Shown in pieces: positions 44,530-55,153 of a stretch of 64,000 bases of DNA. Both the position numbers and the translations under genes were made by a program. Location of the stretch: positions 2,087,001-2,151,000 of the forward strand of contig NZ_CP109450.1 in assembly GCF_041438865.1 (NCBI RefSeq), written 5' to 3'. This DNA is from Streptomyces sp. NBC_01471. GTDB lineage: Bacteria; Actinomycetota; Actinomycetes; Streptomycetales; Streptomycetaceae. The notes beneath the pieces were generated by a model, which saw only the letters and a program-made list of their open reading frames with translations, did not search any database and had not been told where the DNA came from. Numbering within the stretch: position 1 is the first letter of the stretch; the number at the start of each line of letters is the position of its first letter.

Positions 44530-47133
44530 TCAGTCCGCCGAAGGAGACGAGGGGGACACGGAGGACGCCCGCGCGTCCTGCGGAGGAGTCGACGGACTCC
44601 CGCTGTCCACCGGCCCGTTGGAGGCCGTGGAGGGCCGCATGACGCTCTGGGTGGACGAGGGCGAATTGGCGGGCGGCGGGTCCTCGGACGCCGAGCCCGA
44701 CGGGGTGGGGCTCGGGCTGCCGGGCGGGTCGCTCGGGGATGTGGACGGGCTGCTGGGCGGCGAGTGCGAGGGCTTGGTCGGCGGCGTCGAGGGCTTCGTG
44801 GGCGGCTTCCCGCTGGAACCGGACGGCTTGCCCGACGGGGACGAGGACGCGTCGCCGGGCGTCGAAGCGCCGTCCGACGGGGTGCTGCTCCCGGAGGGCC
44901 GGGGGCTGCCGGTGGCGCTCGGGCTGCCGGATGAGGAGGGGGCGCCGGTACCGCTGCCGGCGGAGCCGTCCGAGGTACCGGGCGTGCTCTGCGTCGGCTC
45001 GTCCGCGCTCATCCCGTCCTTGCCGGTGTCGTCGTTGACGGACCGGCCCGGCCGGCCGTCCCCGGTCCCGGAGTCGTTGTCGCTCGTGGCGCCGAGGGTC
45101 ACCACGGTGCCGAGCACTCCGGCGAGCAGCACCCCGGCCCCGGCCGCGACCAGATTGCGCCGGGCGCCTCCCAGGACCGTACGGCGCCGGCCGTGCGGAG
45201 CGGCGCCGGCCCCGGGCACCTGCTGGGTGACCAGCGTGATGTGGTCGTCGGGCGCCGGGGAGAGCGAGACGACCGCACCGGCCGCGCCCGTGCCGACGGG
45301 AGGCGGAACAGCGTCCTCGTGCGCGGACGGCAGGATCTCGGCCCCCTGCGCCGGGGTGTCGCCGGGGCCGCCCGGCACGTAGCCGCCCAGCGACGCGGCT
45401 CCCGAACGGTCGGCGATGAGCGCGAGCGCCCTGCGCCCTGCGACCGTGCCGGCCTTGTCGGCCAGCGCGCCGCGCAGCGCTATGGACGCCTCCAGCTCGG
45501 CCAGCGCCCGGTCCGCGTTGCCCGTGCAGAGCGCCAGCACACCCAACTCGTGGTGGAAGTAGGCCTCTTGGGCGACCTCGCCGGAGAGCCTGGCCGCCTC
45601 CTGGCCGGTCCGCAGTGCGCGCTCCCAGGCACTCCAGTGCAGTCCGGCGGCGAAGGCCGGGGCGGCGCTGCGGGCCAGCAGCACGGCGGCGCTGGGGTGT
45701 CCGGCCTCCGTGCCGGGCACGAGTGCGCTCATCGCGGCGAGGATGGCGTCGGCCTCGGCGGCGGCCCGCTCGGGGGCCACCGAGGGGTGGCCCGCCCACC
45801 AGGCGTAGTGCTGGGCGGTGGTCAGCGCGTGCCCGGCGGAATCGTCGGCGTATCCCCCGGCCTCCAGCTGCTGGACGACACCGGCGGCCAGCCGGTGGTG
45901 CGAACCGGCCGGGGAGAGGAGCCCGGACCCGGCCAGCTCACCCATCGCCGCGTCGGCGTGGGTGTCGCCGACCAGCGCCGGCAGATGGGCCTGGTGCGGC
46001 ACCTCGCCGCCGAGCGCCACGGCGAAGGCCAGCGTGGCCCGGGCCGCGTCGCTGAGCCGCTCGGCGAGCAGCTGGGCGGGCGCCGCCCCCTGGCCGAGGG
46101 TGGGCAGCGGGACCTCGGGGGCGTCGCCGGGCGGGTCCGCCGTGGCGGAGCCGTCCGGGAAGGCGTCGTCGGTGCTGGGCCCGGGGTACGAGCCGAAGGC
46201 CTCGGGACCCGTACGCAGCAGGTCCCGCTGGCGCAGCAGCGCCCCCGCCTGTACGAAGCGCAGCGGCAGCCCCTCCGACTCGAACCACAGGTCGCCCGCC
46301 CAGTTGGCCTCCTCGTCGGTGAGCGGCCGCTCCACGGCGCGCTCCAGGAGGTCGAGCGAGGCGCTGCGCCCGAGACCGCCGAGGACGACCTCCTCCAGGT
46401 GGGACTCGGGGAGCGGGGCGGTCACCTCCGGGGTCGCGGCGAGCAGGAAGGCGCACTCGGGGGTCGCGTCGAGCAGCTCCTCCAGTGCGGCTCCGCCGAA
46501 CTCCAGGTCGTCCAGGACGACGATCGCGCCGATCCGGCGCACCAGGGCGAGGAGCTCGGCCCTGTCGGGCCGGTGCAGGGGGGCCCGGTGGACGGCGGCG
46601 AAGAGCCCGTACAGCAGGTCGGCGGGGGTGCGGTGGTAGCCGGACAGCCGGACGACCCCGTCGGGTGCGAAGGCCGAGCAGTCCCGGGCGACCGCGTCGA
46701 GCAGCGAGGTGCGCCCGGAGCCGGCCGGGCCCGTCAGGCGTACGGACCGCCCGCGCGCCAGCAGCCGCACCAGTTGCTCGTGCTCCTCCTGCCGCTCAAG
46801 GAGCGGGAGTTCGGGTCCCGCGGGTCCTGGCGGCACCGGCGGGCCCGCCGCCCGCAGCAGGTCCGCGCGCTCCTGGGGGCTGTACCGTTCCGGGGCGCCG
46901 GGGTGTTCGCCCGGCGGGCAGTGTTCGATCTCACTGCCGTCGACCGGGTTCACGGTGACCAGGAAGTCACCGGTGACGAGCCGCACGGTGCGGGCGCGGG
47001 CGGGCGCCTGCTGTCCGAGGTCGGGTGCGAGCGGATCCCGCGGTGGTCTTGGTGACGCCGGACCACCGGGCCGCCCCGGGCCGTGGCCGGAATCCTGGCC
47101 GTGCTCGTCCGGTCCGCTCGTGATCGGATCCAT
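44530..47133 (-). CDS. large P-loop-like NTPase with transmembrane anchor and Ser/Pro-rich tail
   Basis: The product is about 867 aa. An N-terminal regulatory part (about 1-110) is followed by an AAA/STAND-like ATPase region with Walker A GPAGSGRTS (135-143), where the usual Lys is Arg, and Walker B-like AIVVLDDLEF. Then come an all-helical region with TPR-like repeats (about 430-600), one transmembrane helix (about 660-683) and a Ser/Pro/Thr-rich outer tail of about 180 residues. Topology would be cytoplasmic ATPase and external tail. The ATG at 47133 is my choice; a TTG at 47235 adds 34 residues. The function is unknown. It ends at the hairpin shared with nucS. Confidence 0.78.
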   Translation of the reverse strand: MDPITSGPDEHGQDSGHGPGRPGGPASPRPPRDPLAPDLGQQAPARARTVRLVTGDFLVTVNPVDGSEIEHCPPGEHPGAPERYSPQERADLLRAAGPPVPPGPAGPELPLLERQEEHEQLVRLLARGRSVRLTGPAGSGRTSLLDAVARDCSAFAPDGVVRLSGYHRTPADLLYGLFAAVHRAPLHRPDRAELLALVRRIGAIVVLDDLEFGGAALEELLDATPECAFLLAATPEVTAPLPESHLEEVVLGGLGRSASLDLLERAVERPLTDEEANWAGDLWFESEGLPLRFVQAGALLRQRDLLRTGPEAFGSYPGPSTDDAFPDGSATADPPGDAPEVPLPTLGQGAAPAQLLAERLSDAARATLAFAVALGGEVPHQAHLPALVGDTHADAAMGELAGSGLLSPAGSHHRLAAGVVQQLEAGGYADDSAGHALTTAQHYAWWAGHPSVAPERAAAEADAILAAMSALVPGTEAGHPSAAVLLARSAAPAFAAGLHWSAWERALRTGQEAARLSGEVAQEAYFHHELGVLALCTGNADRALAELEASIALRGALADKAGTVAGRRALALIADRSGAASLGGYVPGGPGDTPAQGAEILPSAHEDAVPPPVGTGAAGAVVSLSPAPDDHITLVTQQVPGAGAAPHGRRRTVLGGARRNLVAAGAGVLLAGVLGTVVTLGATSDNDSGTGDGRPGRSVNDDTGKDGMSADEPTQSTPGTSDGSAGSGTGAPSSSGSPSATGSPRPSGSSTPSDGASTPGDASSSPSGKPSGSSGKPPTKPSTPPTKPSHSPPSSPSTSPSDPPGSPSPTPSGSASEDPPPANSPSSTQSVMRPSTASNGPVDSGSPSTPPQDARASSVSPSSPSAD

Positions 47134-47341
47134 AGGTGAAAGCCCCCAGCTGGCGTTGCGCGCGGTCTGCCTTCCCGGCCTCGCACACCACGCTGTCGCT
47201 TCTGGTCCGGCGCCTACCGCACATGGGTTCGTCAATCAGTAGGCGACCGAACCTTAGACCTTCAGCCAGTATCCGTCACCACTCGGGGTCCCCGGTGCGG
47301 CGGGATGCCCCCCGGTGCCCCGGGACGGTACGCGGGCTCCG

Positions 47342-47665
47342 TCAGACGCGGGGCAGGCATTCGGCGGCGATCCCGCCCTCGATGGCCAGAATGCGGTGCA
47401 GCCGGGTCGCCACCAGGAGGCGCTGCATCTGCGGCGGCACCCCGCGCAGGACGAGCCGGCGGCCGCATCTCCCGGCCCTCCGGTGGACGCCCATGATCAC
47501 CCCGAGTCCGGTGGCGTCCCAGGAATCGAGTTCGGTCAGGTCGAGCACCAGATCGCCGACACCGTCGTCGACAGCCGAGTGCAGGACCGTACGGGCGTCC
47601 GCCGCGCTGCGGACGTCGAGGCGGCCCCCGACGACCAGCTCGACGTGGTCGCCCCTGATATGCAT
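47342..47665 (-). CDS. STAS-domain anti-anti-sigma factor-like protein
   Basis: The product is about 107 aa, a single STAS domain. The segment LDLTELDSWDATGLGVIMGVHRRA contains the site equivalent to the phosphorylated Ser of SpoIIAA, here Thr (DATG). It may act in a partner-switching cascade with an anti-sigma kinase, none of which lies in this window. I use the ATG at 47665, with GGGGAG five bases upstream; a GTG at 47716 is in frame. It is upstream of the NTPase on the same strand, 208 bases away. Confidence 0.85.
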   Translation of the reverse strand: MHIRGDHVELVVGGRLDVRSAADARTVLHSAVDDGVGDLVLDLTELDSWDATGLGVIMGVHRRAGRCGRRLVLRGVPPQMQRLLVATRLHRILAIEGGIAAECLPRV

Positions 47666-47811
47666 ATGCGCTCCCCGGGAGTTCTCGGACTCCGTCACGT
47701 CTTTCACGTCTGTCACTGAACTGACTGCCCCGCCGGGAAAGAAGTTGCCGTCCGTAAGCGAACCGATACCGAATTCACCCAGCCGGGTGATCGCGAAGCA
47801 GCACGTGCGAT

Positions 47812-48660
47812 TCAGTGCTTGTAGAACCCCTGCCCGCTCTTACGACCGATGTCACCCGCGTCGACCATTCGGCGCATCAGCTCCGGCGGAGCGAACTTCT
47901 CGTCCTGGGATTCGGTGTAGATGTTGCCCGTCGCGTGCAGCAGGATGTCGACACCGGTCAGATCCGCGGTGGCCAGCGGACCCATGGCGTGCCCGAACCC
48001 GAGCTTGCAGGCGATGTCGATGTCCTCGGCGGTGGCCACGCCCGACTCGTACAGCTTGGCCGCCTCGACGACGAGCGCGGAGATGAGCCGGGTGGTGACG
48101 AAACCGGCCACGTCCCGGTTGACGACGATGCAGGTCTTTCCGACCGACTCGGCGAACTCCCTTGCGGTGGCGAGGGTTTCGTCGCTCGTCTTGTAGCCGC
48201 GGACCAGCTCGCACAGCCGCATCATCGGAACGGGCGAGAAGAAGTGCGCGCCGACGACCCGCTCCGGGCGCTCCGTCACCGCCGCGATCTTGGTGATCGG
48301 GATCGCCGAGGTGTTGGAGGCGAGGACCGTGTCCTCCCGGACCAGCTTGTCCAGCGCGCGGAAGATCTCGTGCTTGACCTCAAGCTTCTCGAACACCGCC
48401 TCCACGACGATGTCCGCGTCGGCGACCGCGTCCAGATCGGTCGTCGTGGTGATCCGCGCGAGCGCCGCATCGGCGTCGGCCGCCTCCAGCTTGCCCTTCG
48501 CGACGAACCGCGCGTAGGACGCCTTGATGGCATCGGTGCCGCGGGTCACGGCCGCATCGGTGACATCGCGCAGAACCACGTCCCAGCCGGCCTGGGCCGA
48601 CACCTGCGCGATTCCGGAACCCATGAGTCCGGCTCCGATGACAGCGAGCTTCCTGGCCAA
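47812..48660 (-). CDS. hbd: 3-hydroxybutyryl-CoA dehydrogenase
   Basis: Reduces acetoacetyl-CoA to 3-hydroxybutyryl-CoA with NAD(P)H, or the reverse. The product is 282 aa, the usual length. It has the Rossmann GAGLMGSG (9-16), SNTSAIPI, catalytic His140 (GAHFFSP) with Glu152, and GFVTTRL. It starts with TTG at 48660, with AAGGGG six bases upstream; no other start matches the family length. It follows a TetR gene on the same strand. It works with the thiolase at 30621-31820. Confidence 0.93.
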   Translation of the reverse strand: MARKLAVIGAGLMGSGIAQVSAQAGWDVVLRDVTDAAVTRGTDAIKASYARFVAKGKLEAADADAALARITTTTDLDAVADADIVVEAVFEKLEVKHEIFRALDKLVREDTVLASNTSAIPITKIAAVTERPERVVGAHFFSPVPMMRLCELVRGYKTSDETLATAREFAESVGKTCIVVNRDVAGFVTTRLISALVVEAAKLYESGVATAEDIDIACKLGFGHAMGPLATADLTGVDILLHATGNIYTESQDEKFAPPELMRRMVDAGDIGRKSGQGFYKH

Positions 48661-48790
48661 TTGGCACCCCTTCAATGGCTTTCTGCAAACGGCTCTGGGG
48701 CGGAGGCTATAGGGAGCGGGGCGCCTTGTGGTGGCTAAGAGATGCGCGTCACGTCCCACATGGCGGACATCACACTCCGGGGCGTCACCC

Positions 48791-49426
48791 TCAGGCCCTT
48801 ACCGCGTAGTTGAGCACTTTCTCCCCCAGGACCTCTTCCATGTCGTCCAGAAGATCCAGGGCCCGCCGGGAGACTTCGTCCGGCGCGTGCCCGGCGATCA
48901 TCTCCTCGCCGATCCACGCCATCAGCGTCGACTGGATCCAGGCGAGCTGACCGGCCACCAGGGTCGGAAGCGTGTCGGACCCGGTCGCACCGGTCTCCTC
49001 CCGCAGCGCCGCCTCCACATTCGCCAGCGACTGCTGCTGGATGTGCCACATCCGGGAGCGCAGGGTGTGCGCGTTCTGCACGACGCGCATGAAGCGGTCG
49101 TAGCCGTCGAGGAGCCCGACGGTGGGCGAGACCGCCTGCACCTGGTCGCGCAGTTCACGCAGGACCGCACCCGCCGCCGACTCCCCCTGGTCCCGGCCGC
49201 GCACATAGCGCGTGAGCCGGTCCACCACGCCCTTGCTGCGGTCGAGGAACAGGTCCTCCTTCGCCGGGAAGTAGTTGTACACCGTGTTGACGGCGACCTC
49301 CGCCGCCTCGGCGACCTCCGCGACGGTCACCTCGTCGAAGCCGCGCTCCAGGAACAGCCCGGTCGCCACATCGGAGATGTACTGCCTGGTCCGGCGCTTC
49401 TTACGCTCCCTGAGCCCCTCAGCCAT
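48791..49426 (-). CDS. TetR-family transcriptional regulator
   Basis: The product is 211 aa. The N-terminal helix-turn-helix is RTRQYISDVATGLFLERGFDEVTVAEVAEAAEVAVNTVYNYFPAKEDL (about 13-60), then a helical ligand domain. The ATG at 49426 is 100 bases from the divergent ABC ATPase. The divergent region is unusually AT-rich, and the exporter pair is the most likely target. The dehydrogenase gene downstream could be co-transcribed. Confidence 0.88.
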   Translation of the reverse strand: MAEGLRERKKRRTRQYISDVATGLFLERGFDEVTVAEVAEAAEVAVNTVYNYFPAKEDLFLDRSKGVVDRLTRYVRGRDQGESAAGAVLRELRDQVQAVSPTVGLLDGYDRFMRVVQNAHTLRSRMWHIQQQSLANVEAALREETGATGSDTLPTLVAGQLAWIQSTLMAWIGEEMIAGHAPDEVSRRALDLLDDMEEVLGEKVLNYAVRA

Positions 49427-49525
49427 GCCCGCATCGTATGCGGGCGGCCGGTCCTTGAAAGTTTGGTGTCACGTCAAAATTTATATGGATTGCAAACATA
49501 GAGTGTCTCTGTTTTTCTGAGTGCC
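49427..49525. promoter_or_regulatory. AT-rich divergent promoter region, TetR / ABC exporter
   Basis: This 99-base region between two divergent start codons contains TTGAAA (49455-49460), the run CAAAATTTATATGG and the inverted repeat AGAG-TGT-CTCT near 49500. A -35/-10 pair cannot be assigned with confidence. Its AT content, rare here, marks it as a regulated promoter. Confidence 0.4.
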
Positions 49526-50308
49526 ATGCCAATCATCAGTACGTCCGGGCTGGCCCGGACCTTCACCACCAAGGCCGGTCCGGTCGAAGCCGTACACGGG
49601 ATCGACCTGACCGTCCGGGCCGGCGAGATCCTGGGCTTCCTGGGACCCAACGGCGCGGGCAAGACCACCACGCTGCGGATGCTCACCACCCTGCTGGCAC
49701 CCAGCGCGGGGGCGGCCACGGTCGCGGGCTGCGACCTGGTGCGGGACCCGGCGGGCGTCCGCCGGAAGATCGGTTACGTCGCCCAGGCGGGCGGCGTCGA
49801 CCCCCAGATGTCCGTACGCGAGGAGCTCGTCACCCAGGGCCGCCTGTACCGGCTGGGCCGGGCGCGGGCCGGCGAACGCGCCGACGAGCTGGCGTCCGAA
49901 CTGGCCCTGACCGCGCTGCTCGACCGCAAGTGCGCCACCCTCTCCGGTGGCCAGCGGCGGCGCCTGGACATCGCGATGGGCCTCACCCACCGGCCCGAGG
50001 TGCTCTTCCTCGACGAGCCCACCACCGGGCTCGACCCGGGCAGCCGGGCCGATCTCTGGGAGCTGGTGCGCGGGCTGCGGGACGAGCACGGCACCACGGT
50101 CGTCCTGACCACGCACTACCTCGACGAGGCGGACGCGCTGGCCGACCGGCTGGTCGTCATGGACGAGGGCACGGTGGTGGCCGACGGAACGCCCGGCGCG
50201 CTGAAGCTCCGGTACACCGGATCCATCGACGCCACTCTCCAGGACGCCTTCCTCGCCATCACCGGCCGCACCGCAGCACCCGCCGAGACCTCCCCCGTAG
50301 CCGTGTAG
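49526..50308 (+). CDS. ABC exporter ATPase (daunorubicin-type)
   Basis: The product is 260 aa. It has GPNGAGKTT (Walker A), LSGGQRRRLDIAMGL (signature), VLFLDEPTTGLDP (Walker B) and TTHYLDEADAL (switch). It is typical of DrrA-like exporters. It starts with the ATG at 49526 and is followed after 11 bases by its permease. Control by the divergent TetR is likely. Confidence 0.92.
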   Translation: MPIISTSGLARTFTTKAGPVEAVHGIDLTVRAGEILGFLGPNGAGKTTTLRMLTTLLAPSAGAATVAGCDLVRDPAGVRRKIGYVAQAGGVDPQMSVREELVTQGRLYRLGRARAGERADELASELALTALLDRKCATLSGGQRRRLDIAMGLTHRPEVLFLDEPTTGLDPGSRADLWELVRGLRDEHGTTVVLTTHYLDEADALADRLVVMDEGTVVADGTPGALKLRYTGSIDATLQDAFLAITGRTAAPAETSPVAV

Positions 50309-50319
50309 GAGCCCTTCAC

Positions 50320-51069
50320 ATGCTGATGCACGACACCGCGCTGATCTTCGGCCGCTACGCCCGGCAGACGGCGCGCTCCACGTTCCAGATTCTCTTCGGC
50401 GTCCTGATGCCGCTGCTCTACCTGCTCTTCTTCGGCCCGCTGCTGACCGGTCTGCCGCTCGGTGCGCAGGGCGGCTCCTGGCAGATCCTGGTCCCCGGAC
50501 TGCTGCTCCAACTCGCCCTGTTCGGAGCCTCCTTCAGCGGCTTCGCCATCATCATCGAGAACCAGACCGGGGTGTTCGAGCGGATGCGGGCGACCCCGGT
50601 CAGCCGGCTGGCGCTGCTGCTGGGCCGGGTGCTGCGGGACGCCGCGCTCTTCGTCTTCCAGTCCGTCCTGCTGGTCCTGACGGCCCTGGTGATGGGGTTG
50701 CGGGCGCCGCTGGGCGGGGTGCTGATCGGCTTCGCCTTCGTGGGCGTCCTGACGGTGGCGCTCGCCTCGCTCTCGTACGCGCTGGCCCTGAAGGTCTCCA
50801 AGCCGCACGAGTTCGGCCCGGTCATCAACGCGGTGACCATGCCGTCCATGCTGCTGTCGGGGCTGATGCTGCCGATGACGCTGGCCCCGGGCTGGCTGAA
50901 CGTGCTGTCGCACTTCATGCCCTTCCGCTATCTCGTGGACGCGGTACGGGCGGGCTACGTGGGCGAGTACACCGGTACGGCAATGCTCTACGGAGTGCTC
51001 GCGGCCGGGGCCCTGGCCGCCGCGGCCGTGACGGTGGGCACACGTGTCTTCCGCAGGGCCGGCGGCTGA
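50320..51069 (+). CDS. ABC-2 exporter permease (daunorubicin-type)
   Basis: The product is 249 aa with six hydrophobic helices and the NodJ/DrrB-like loop NQTGVFERMRATPVSRLAL. The final helix ends in a basic tail. The ATG at 50320 has AGGAG eight bases upstream. It forms the membrane part of the exporter with the preceding ATPase. The substrate is unknown. Confidence 0.9.
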   Translation: MLMHDTALIFGRYARQTARSTFQILFGVLMPLLYLLFFGPLLTGLPLGAQGGSWQILVPGLLLQLALFGASFSGFAIIIENQTGVFERMRATPVSRLALLLGRVLRDAALFVFQSVLLVLTALVMGLRAPLGGVLIGFAFVGVLTVALASLSYALALKVSKPHEFGPVINAVTMPSMLLSGLMLPMTLAPGWLNVLSHFMPFRYLVDAVRAGYVGEYTGTAMLYGVLAAGALAAAAVTVGTRVFRRAGG

Positions 51070-51093
51070 CCGGGCACCGTTAGGCTCAGCCGC

Positions 51094-51666
51094 ATGGTCA
51101 ATCTGACGCGCATCTACACCCGTACCGGCGACAAGGGCACCACCGCGCTCGGCGACATGAGCCGGACCGCCAAGACCGATCTGCGGATCTCCGCGTACGC
51201 CGACGCCAACGAGGCCAACGCGGCCATCGGTACCGCTGTCGCGCTCGGCGGTCTGCCGGACGAGGTGGTCAAGGTACTCGTCCGCGTCCAGAACGACCTG
51301 TTCGACGTGGGGGCCGACCTGTCCACGCCCGTGGTGGAGAGCCCGAAGTATCCGCCGCTGCGGGTGGAGCAGTCGTACGTCGACAAGCTGGAGGCCGACT
51401 GCGACCGCTTCCTCGAAGACCTGGAGAAGCTGCGGAGCTTCATCCTGCCGGGCGGCACTCCGGGAGCCGCGCTGCTGCACCACGCGTGCACCGTGGTGCG
51501 CAGGGCCGAGCGGTCCACCTGGGCGGCGATGGAGGTGCACGGCGAGGTGATGAACGCGCTCACCGCGACGTATCTGAACCGGCTGTCCGACCTGCTGTTC
51601 ATCCTGGCCCGCACCGCGAACAAGGAGGTCGGGGACGTGCTGTGGGTGCCGGGCGGCGAACGGTAA
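51094..51666 (+). CDS. cob(I)alamin adenosyltransferase (PduO type)
   Basis: Makes adenosylcobalamin from cob(I)alamin and ATP. The product is 190 aa, with the ATP-binding TRTGDKGTT (9-17) and the C-terminal NRLSDLLFILAR of PduO-type enzymes. AdoCbl is the cofactor of IcmA and methylmalonyl-CoA mutase, so it serves the acyl-CoA set of this window. The ATG at 51094 comes seven bases after TAGGCT and lacks a Shine-Dalgarno, so a leaderless mRNA is possible. It lies just after the ABC permease gene (24 bases). Confidence 0.93.
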   Translation: MVNLTRIYTRTGDKGTTALGDMSRTAKTDLRISAYADANEANAAIGTAVALGGLPDEVVKVLVRVQNDLFDVGADLSTPVVESPKYPPLRVEQSYVDKLEADCDRFLEDLEKLRSFILPGGTPGAALLHHACTVVRRAERSTWAAMEVHGEVMNALTATYLNRLSDLLFILARTANKEVGDVLWVPGGER

Positions 51667-51680
51667 GGGCCTTCCCGCTG

Positions 51681-52127
51681 CTAAGCCACGTTGACCCGCT
51701 GGCCCGGCGGTGCCGCTTCCAGCCAGGCGAGGAAGCCGGTCAGTGCGTCCTCGCTCATCGCGAGTTCGAGCCGGACGCCCTGGTGCGAACATCGCAGCAC
51801 GATCGCATCAGAAAGGAGCGCCAGTTCCTCCTCGCCCTCCGGCGTACGCCGGGAGACGACTTCGATGGACTGGCGCTCCAGAGTGCGGCGCGGGCGCGGG
51901 GCGTAAGAGAAGACCCGGAACCACATGATGCGGTCACCGCTGTACCGGGCCACCCCGTACACCCAGCCCTTGCCGGATACATCCGGTTTCTCCGGAAGGT
52001 CCCAGCGCACGCTGCAGTCGAAGGTGCCCCCGGAACGCTGGATCAGCCGCCGGCGCAGGCCGAAGACGAAGAGTCCCACCGCTACCAGTACGACGACCAG
52101 GCCGCACACAAGCAGAGCGAGGATCAT
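51681..52127 (-). CDS. DUF2550 membrane protein
   Basis: The product is 148 aa. One N-terminal transmembrane helix (LALLVCGLVVVLVAVGLFVFGL) precedes a cytoplasmic domain with GTFDCSVRW and GWVYGVARYSGDRIMWFRVFSYAPRPRRTL. It is the DUF2550 family, found next to the atp operon in many actinobacteria; its role is unknown. The ATG at 52127 is clear. It lies downstream of atpC on the same strand (gap of 118 bases) and may be co-transcribed. It is convergent with the adenosyltransferase gene. Confidence 0.88.
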   Translation of the reverse strand: MILALLVCGLVVVLVAVGLFVFGLRRRLIQRSGGTFDCSVRWDLPEKPDVSGKGWVYGVARYSGDRIMWFRVFSYAPRPRRTLERQSIEVVSRRTPEGEEELALLSDAIVLRCSHQGVRLELAMSEDALTGFLAWLEAAPPGQRVNVA

Positions 52128-52245
52128 CTACACCGACCTCCTCGCCTCATGCCGTAAGGGAACTGGTTCTGCATCGCCTCAGCCGCGACCCGGTCCGGAT
52201 GGTTCCGGACGGGCCGCGGCTGAGGTCAAATCTCGGTGGGAGGCG

Positions 52246-52620
52246 TCAGTTCCCCGTCACCGCACGCAGTCGGACATCGGCGCGCCGCTCAGCGGCAGAG
52301 TCGTCGTCCGACTTGGCACTCTCCAGCGCACGCTCGGCGCGCTGGACATCGATCTCGTCAGCCAGCTCCGCGATCTCGGCCAGCAGCGAAAGCTTGTTGT
52401 CGGCGAACGAGAGGAAACCGCCGTGCACAGCGGCAACGACCGTCCCGCCCTCGCTCGTACGAATGGTCACCGGGCCCGATTCCAGCACACCGAGCAGCGG
52501 CTGGTGACCGGGCATGACGCCGATGTCGCCGGACGTGGTGCGCGCGACAACCAGTGTCGCCTCGCCGGACCAGACACTACGGTCCGCCGCGACCAGCTCG
52601 ACGTGCAGCTCAGCAGCCAA
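52246..52620 (-). CDS. atpC: ATP synthase F1 subunit epsilon
   Basis: The epsilon subunit in the central stalk of F1, which regulates ATP hydrolysis. The product is 124 aa: an N-terminal beta barrel (ELHVELVAADRSVWSGEATLVVARTTSGDIGVMPGH) and a C-terminal helical hairpin (EIDVQRAERALESA). It starts with TTG at 52620, preceded by GGAG six bases away; no ATG or GTG is better. It is the last gene of the atpIBEFHAGDC operon, 131 bases after atpD. Confidence 0.92.
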   Translation of the reverse strand: MAAELHVELVAADRSVWSGEATLVVARTTSGDIGVMPGHQPLLGVLESGPVTIRTSEGGTVVAAVHGGFLSFADNKLSLLAEIAELADEIDVQRAERALESAKSDDDSAAERRADVRLRAVTGN

Positions 52621-52751
52621 GGGTGGCTCCTCGGGTCACCACCCGGCACTGCTGCCGGGTGTTGGGTCAAAGTCTAATGGGCGTGAGGAGAGGGACGGGA
52701 CACGCCCGCCCCTCTCACACGAGTCGGATGACTCACACGAGTCGGTGAGAC

Positions 52752-54203
<1,452 letters not shown>

Positions 54204-55133
54204 TTACCTGTCACTCCCCGCGGTCGCGTCGGCCAGGGCGCTCGCGCCACCGACGATCTCGCTGATTTCCTGGGTGATTTCGGCCTGGCGGGCCGCGTTG
54301 GCAAGCCGGGTGAGGCTCTTGATGAGATCCCCGGCGTTGTCGGTCGCCGACTTCATCGCGCGGCGACGGGCGGCGTGCTCGGAAGCGGCCGACTGAAGCA
54401 GTGCGTTGTAGACACGGCTCTCGACGTAGCGCGGCAGCAGGGCGTCGAGGACGTCCTCCGCCGACGGCTCGAAGTCGAACAGCGGAAGGATCTCGCCCTT
54501 CGCACTGTCCGCGGGTGTCCCGCCCTCAGCGGCCTCGTCGAGAGAGAGAGGCAGCATCCGGCTGTCGACCGCGCTCTGCGTGATCATCGACACGAACTCC
54601 GTGAAGACGATGTGCAGTTCGTCGACGCCGCCCTCGGCCGTCTCCTTCTCGATGGACTCGATCAGGGGTGCGGCGACCCGCTTGGCGTCCGCGTAGGTCG
54701 GGCTGTCGGTGAACCCGGTCCACGAATCCACGACCTTGCGCTCGCGGAAACCGTAGTACGAGACACCCTTGCGGCCGACGATGTACGTGTCGACCTCCTT
54801 GCCCTCACCGCGCAGCCGCTCGGTGAGCCGCTCCGCGGCCTTGATGGCGTTGGAGGAGTAGCCGCCGGCCAGACCGCGGTCGCTCGTGATGAGCACGATC
54901 GCGGCACGGACCGGGGACTCGGCCTCGGTGGTGAGCGGATGGTTGGTCGTGGAGCCGGTCGCCACCGCGGTCACCGCGCGGGTGAGCTCGGTCGCGTACG
55001 GCATCGATGCCGCCACCTTGCGCTGCGCCTTGACGATGCGCGAGGCGGCGATCATCTCCATCGCCTTGGTGATCTTCTTGGTCGCGGTGACGGATCGGAT
55101 GCGACGCTTGTAGACCCGGAGCTGGGCTCCCAT
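54204..55133 (-). CDS. atpG: ATP synthase F1 subunit gamma
   Basis: Rotor shaft of F1. The product is 309 aa, with N-terminal helix [40 protein letters not shown] and the C-terminal helix [20 protein letters not shown]. An insertion makes it about 20 residues longer than the E. coli protein, usual for actinobacteria. The ATG at 55133 follows atpA by 20 bases. Confidence 0.97.
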   Translation of the reverse strand: MGAQLRVYKRRIRSVTATKKITKAMEMIAASRIVKAQRKVAASMPYATELTRAVTAVATGSTTNHPLTTEAESPVRAAIVLITSDRGLAGGYSSNAIKAAERLTERLRGEGKEVDTYIVGRKGVSYYGFRERKVVDSWTGFTDSPTYADAKRVAAPLIESIEKETAEGGVDELHIVFTEFVSMITQSAVDSRMLPLSLDEAAEGGTPADSAKGEILPLFDFEPSAEDVLDALLPRYVESRVYNALLQSAASEHAARRRAMKSATDNAGDLIKSLTRLANAARQAEITQEISEIVGGASALADATAGSDR

Positions 55134-55153
55134 GAGTCAGGTCCCTTCCGTCG

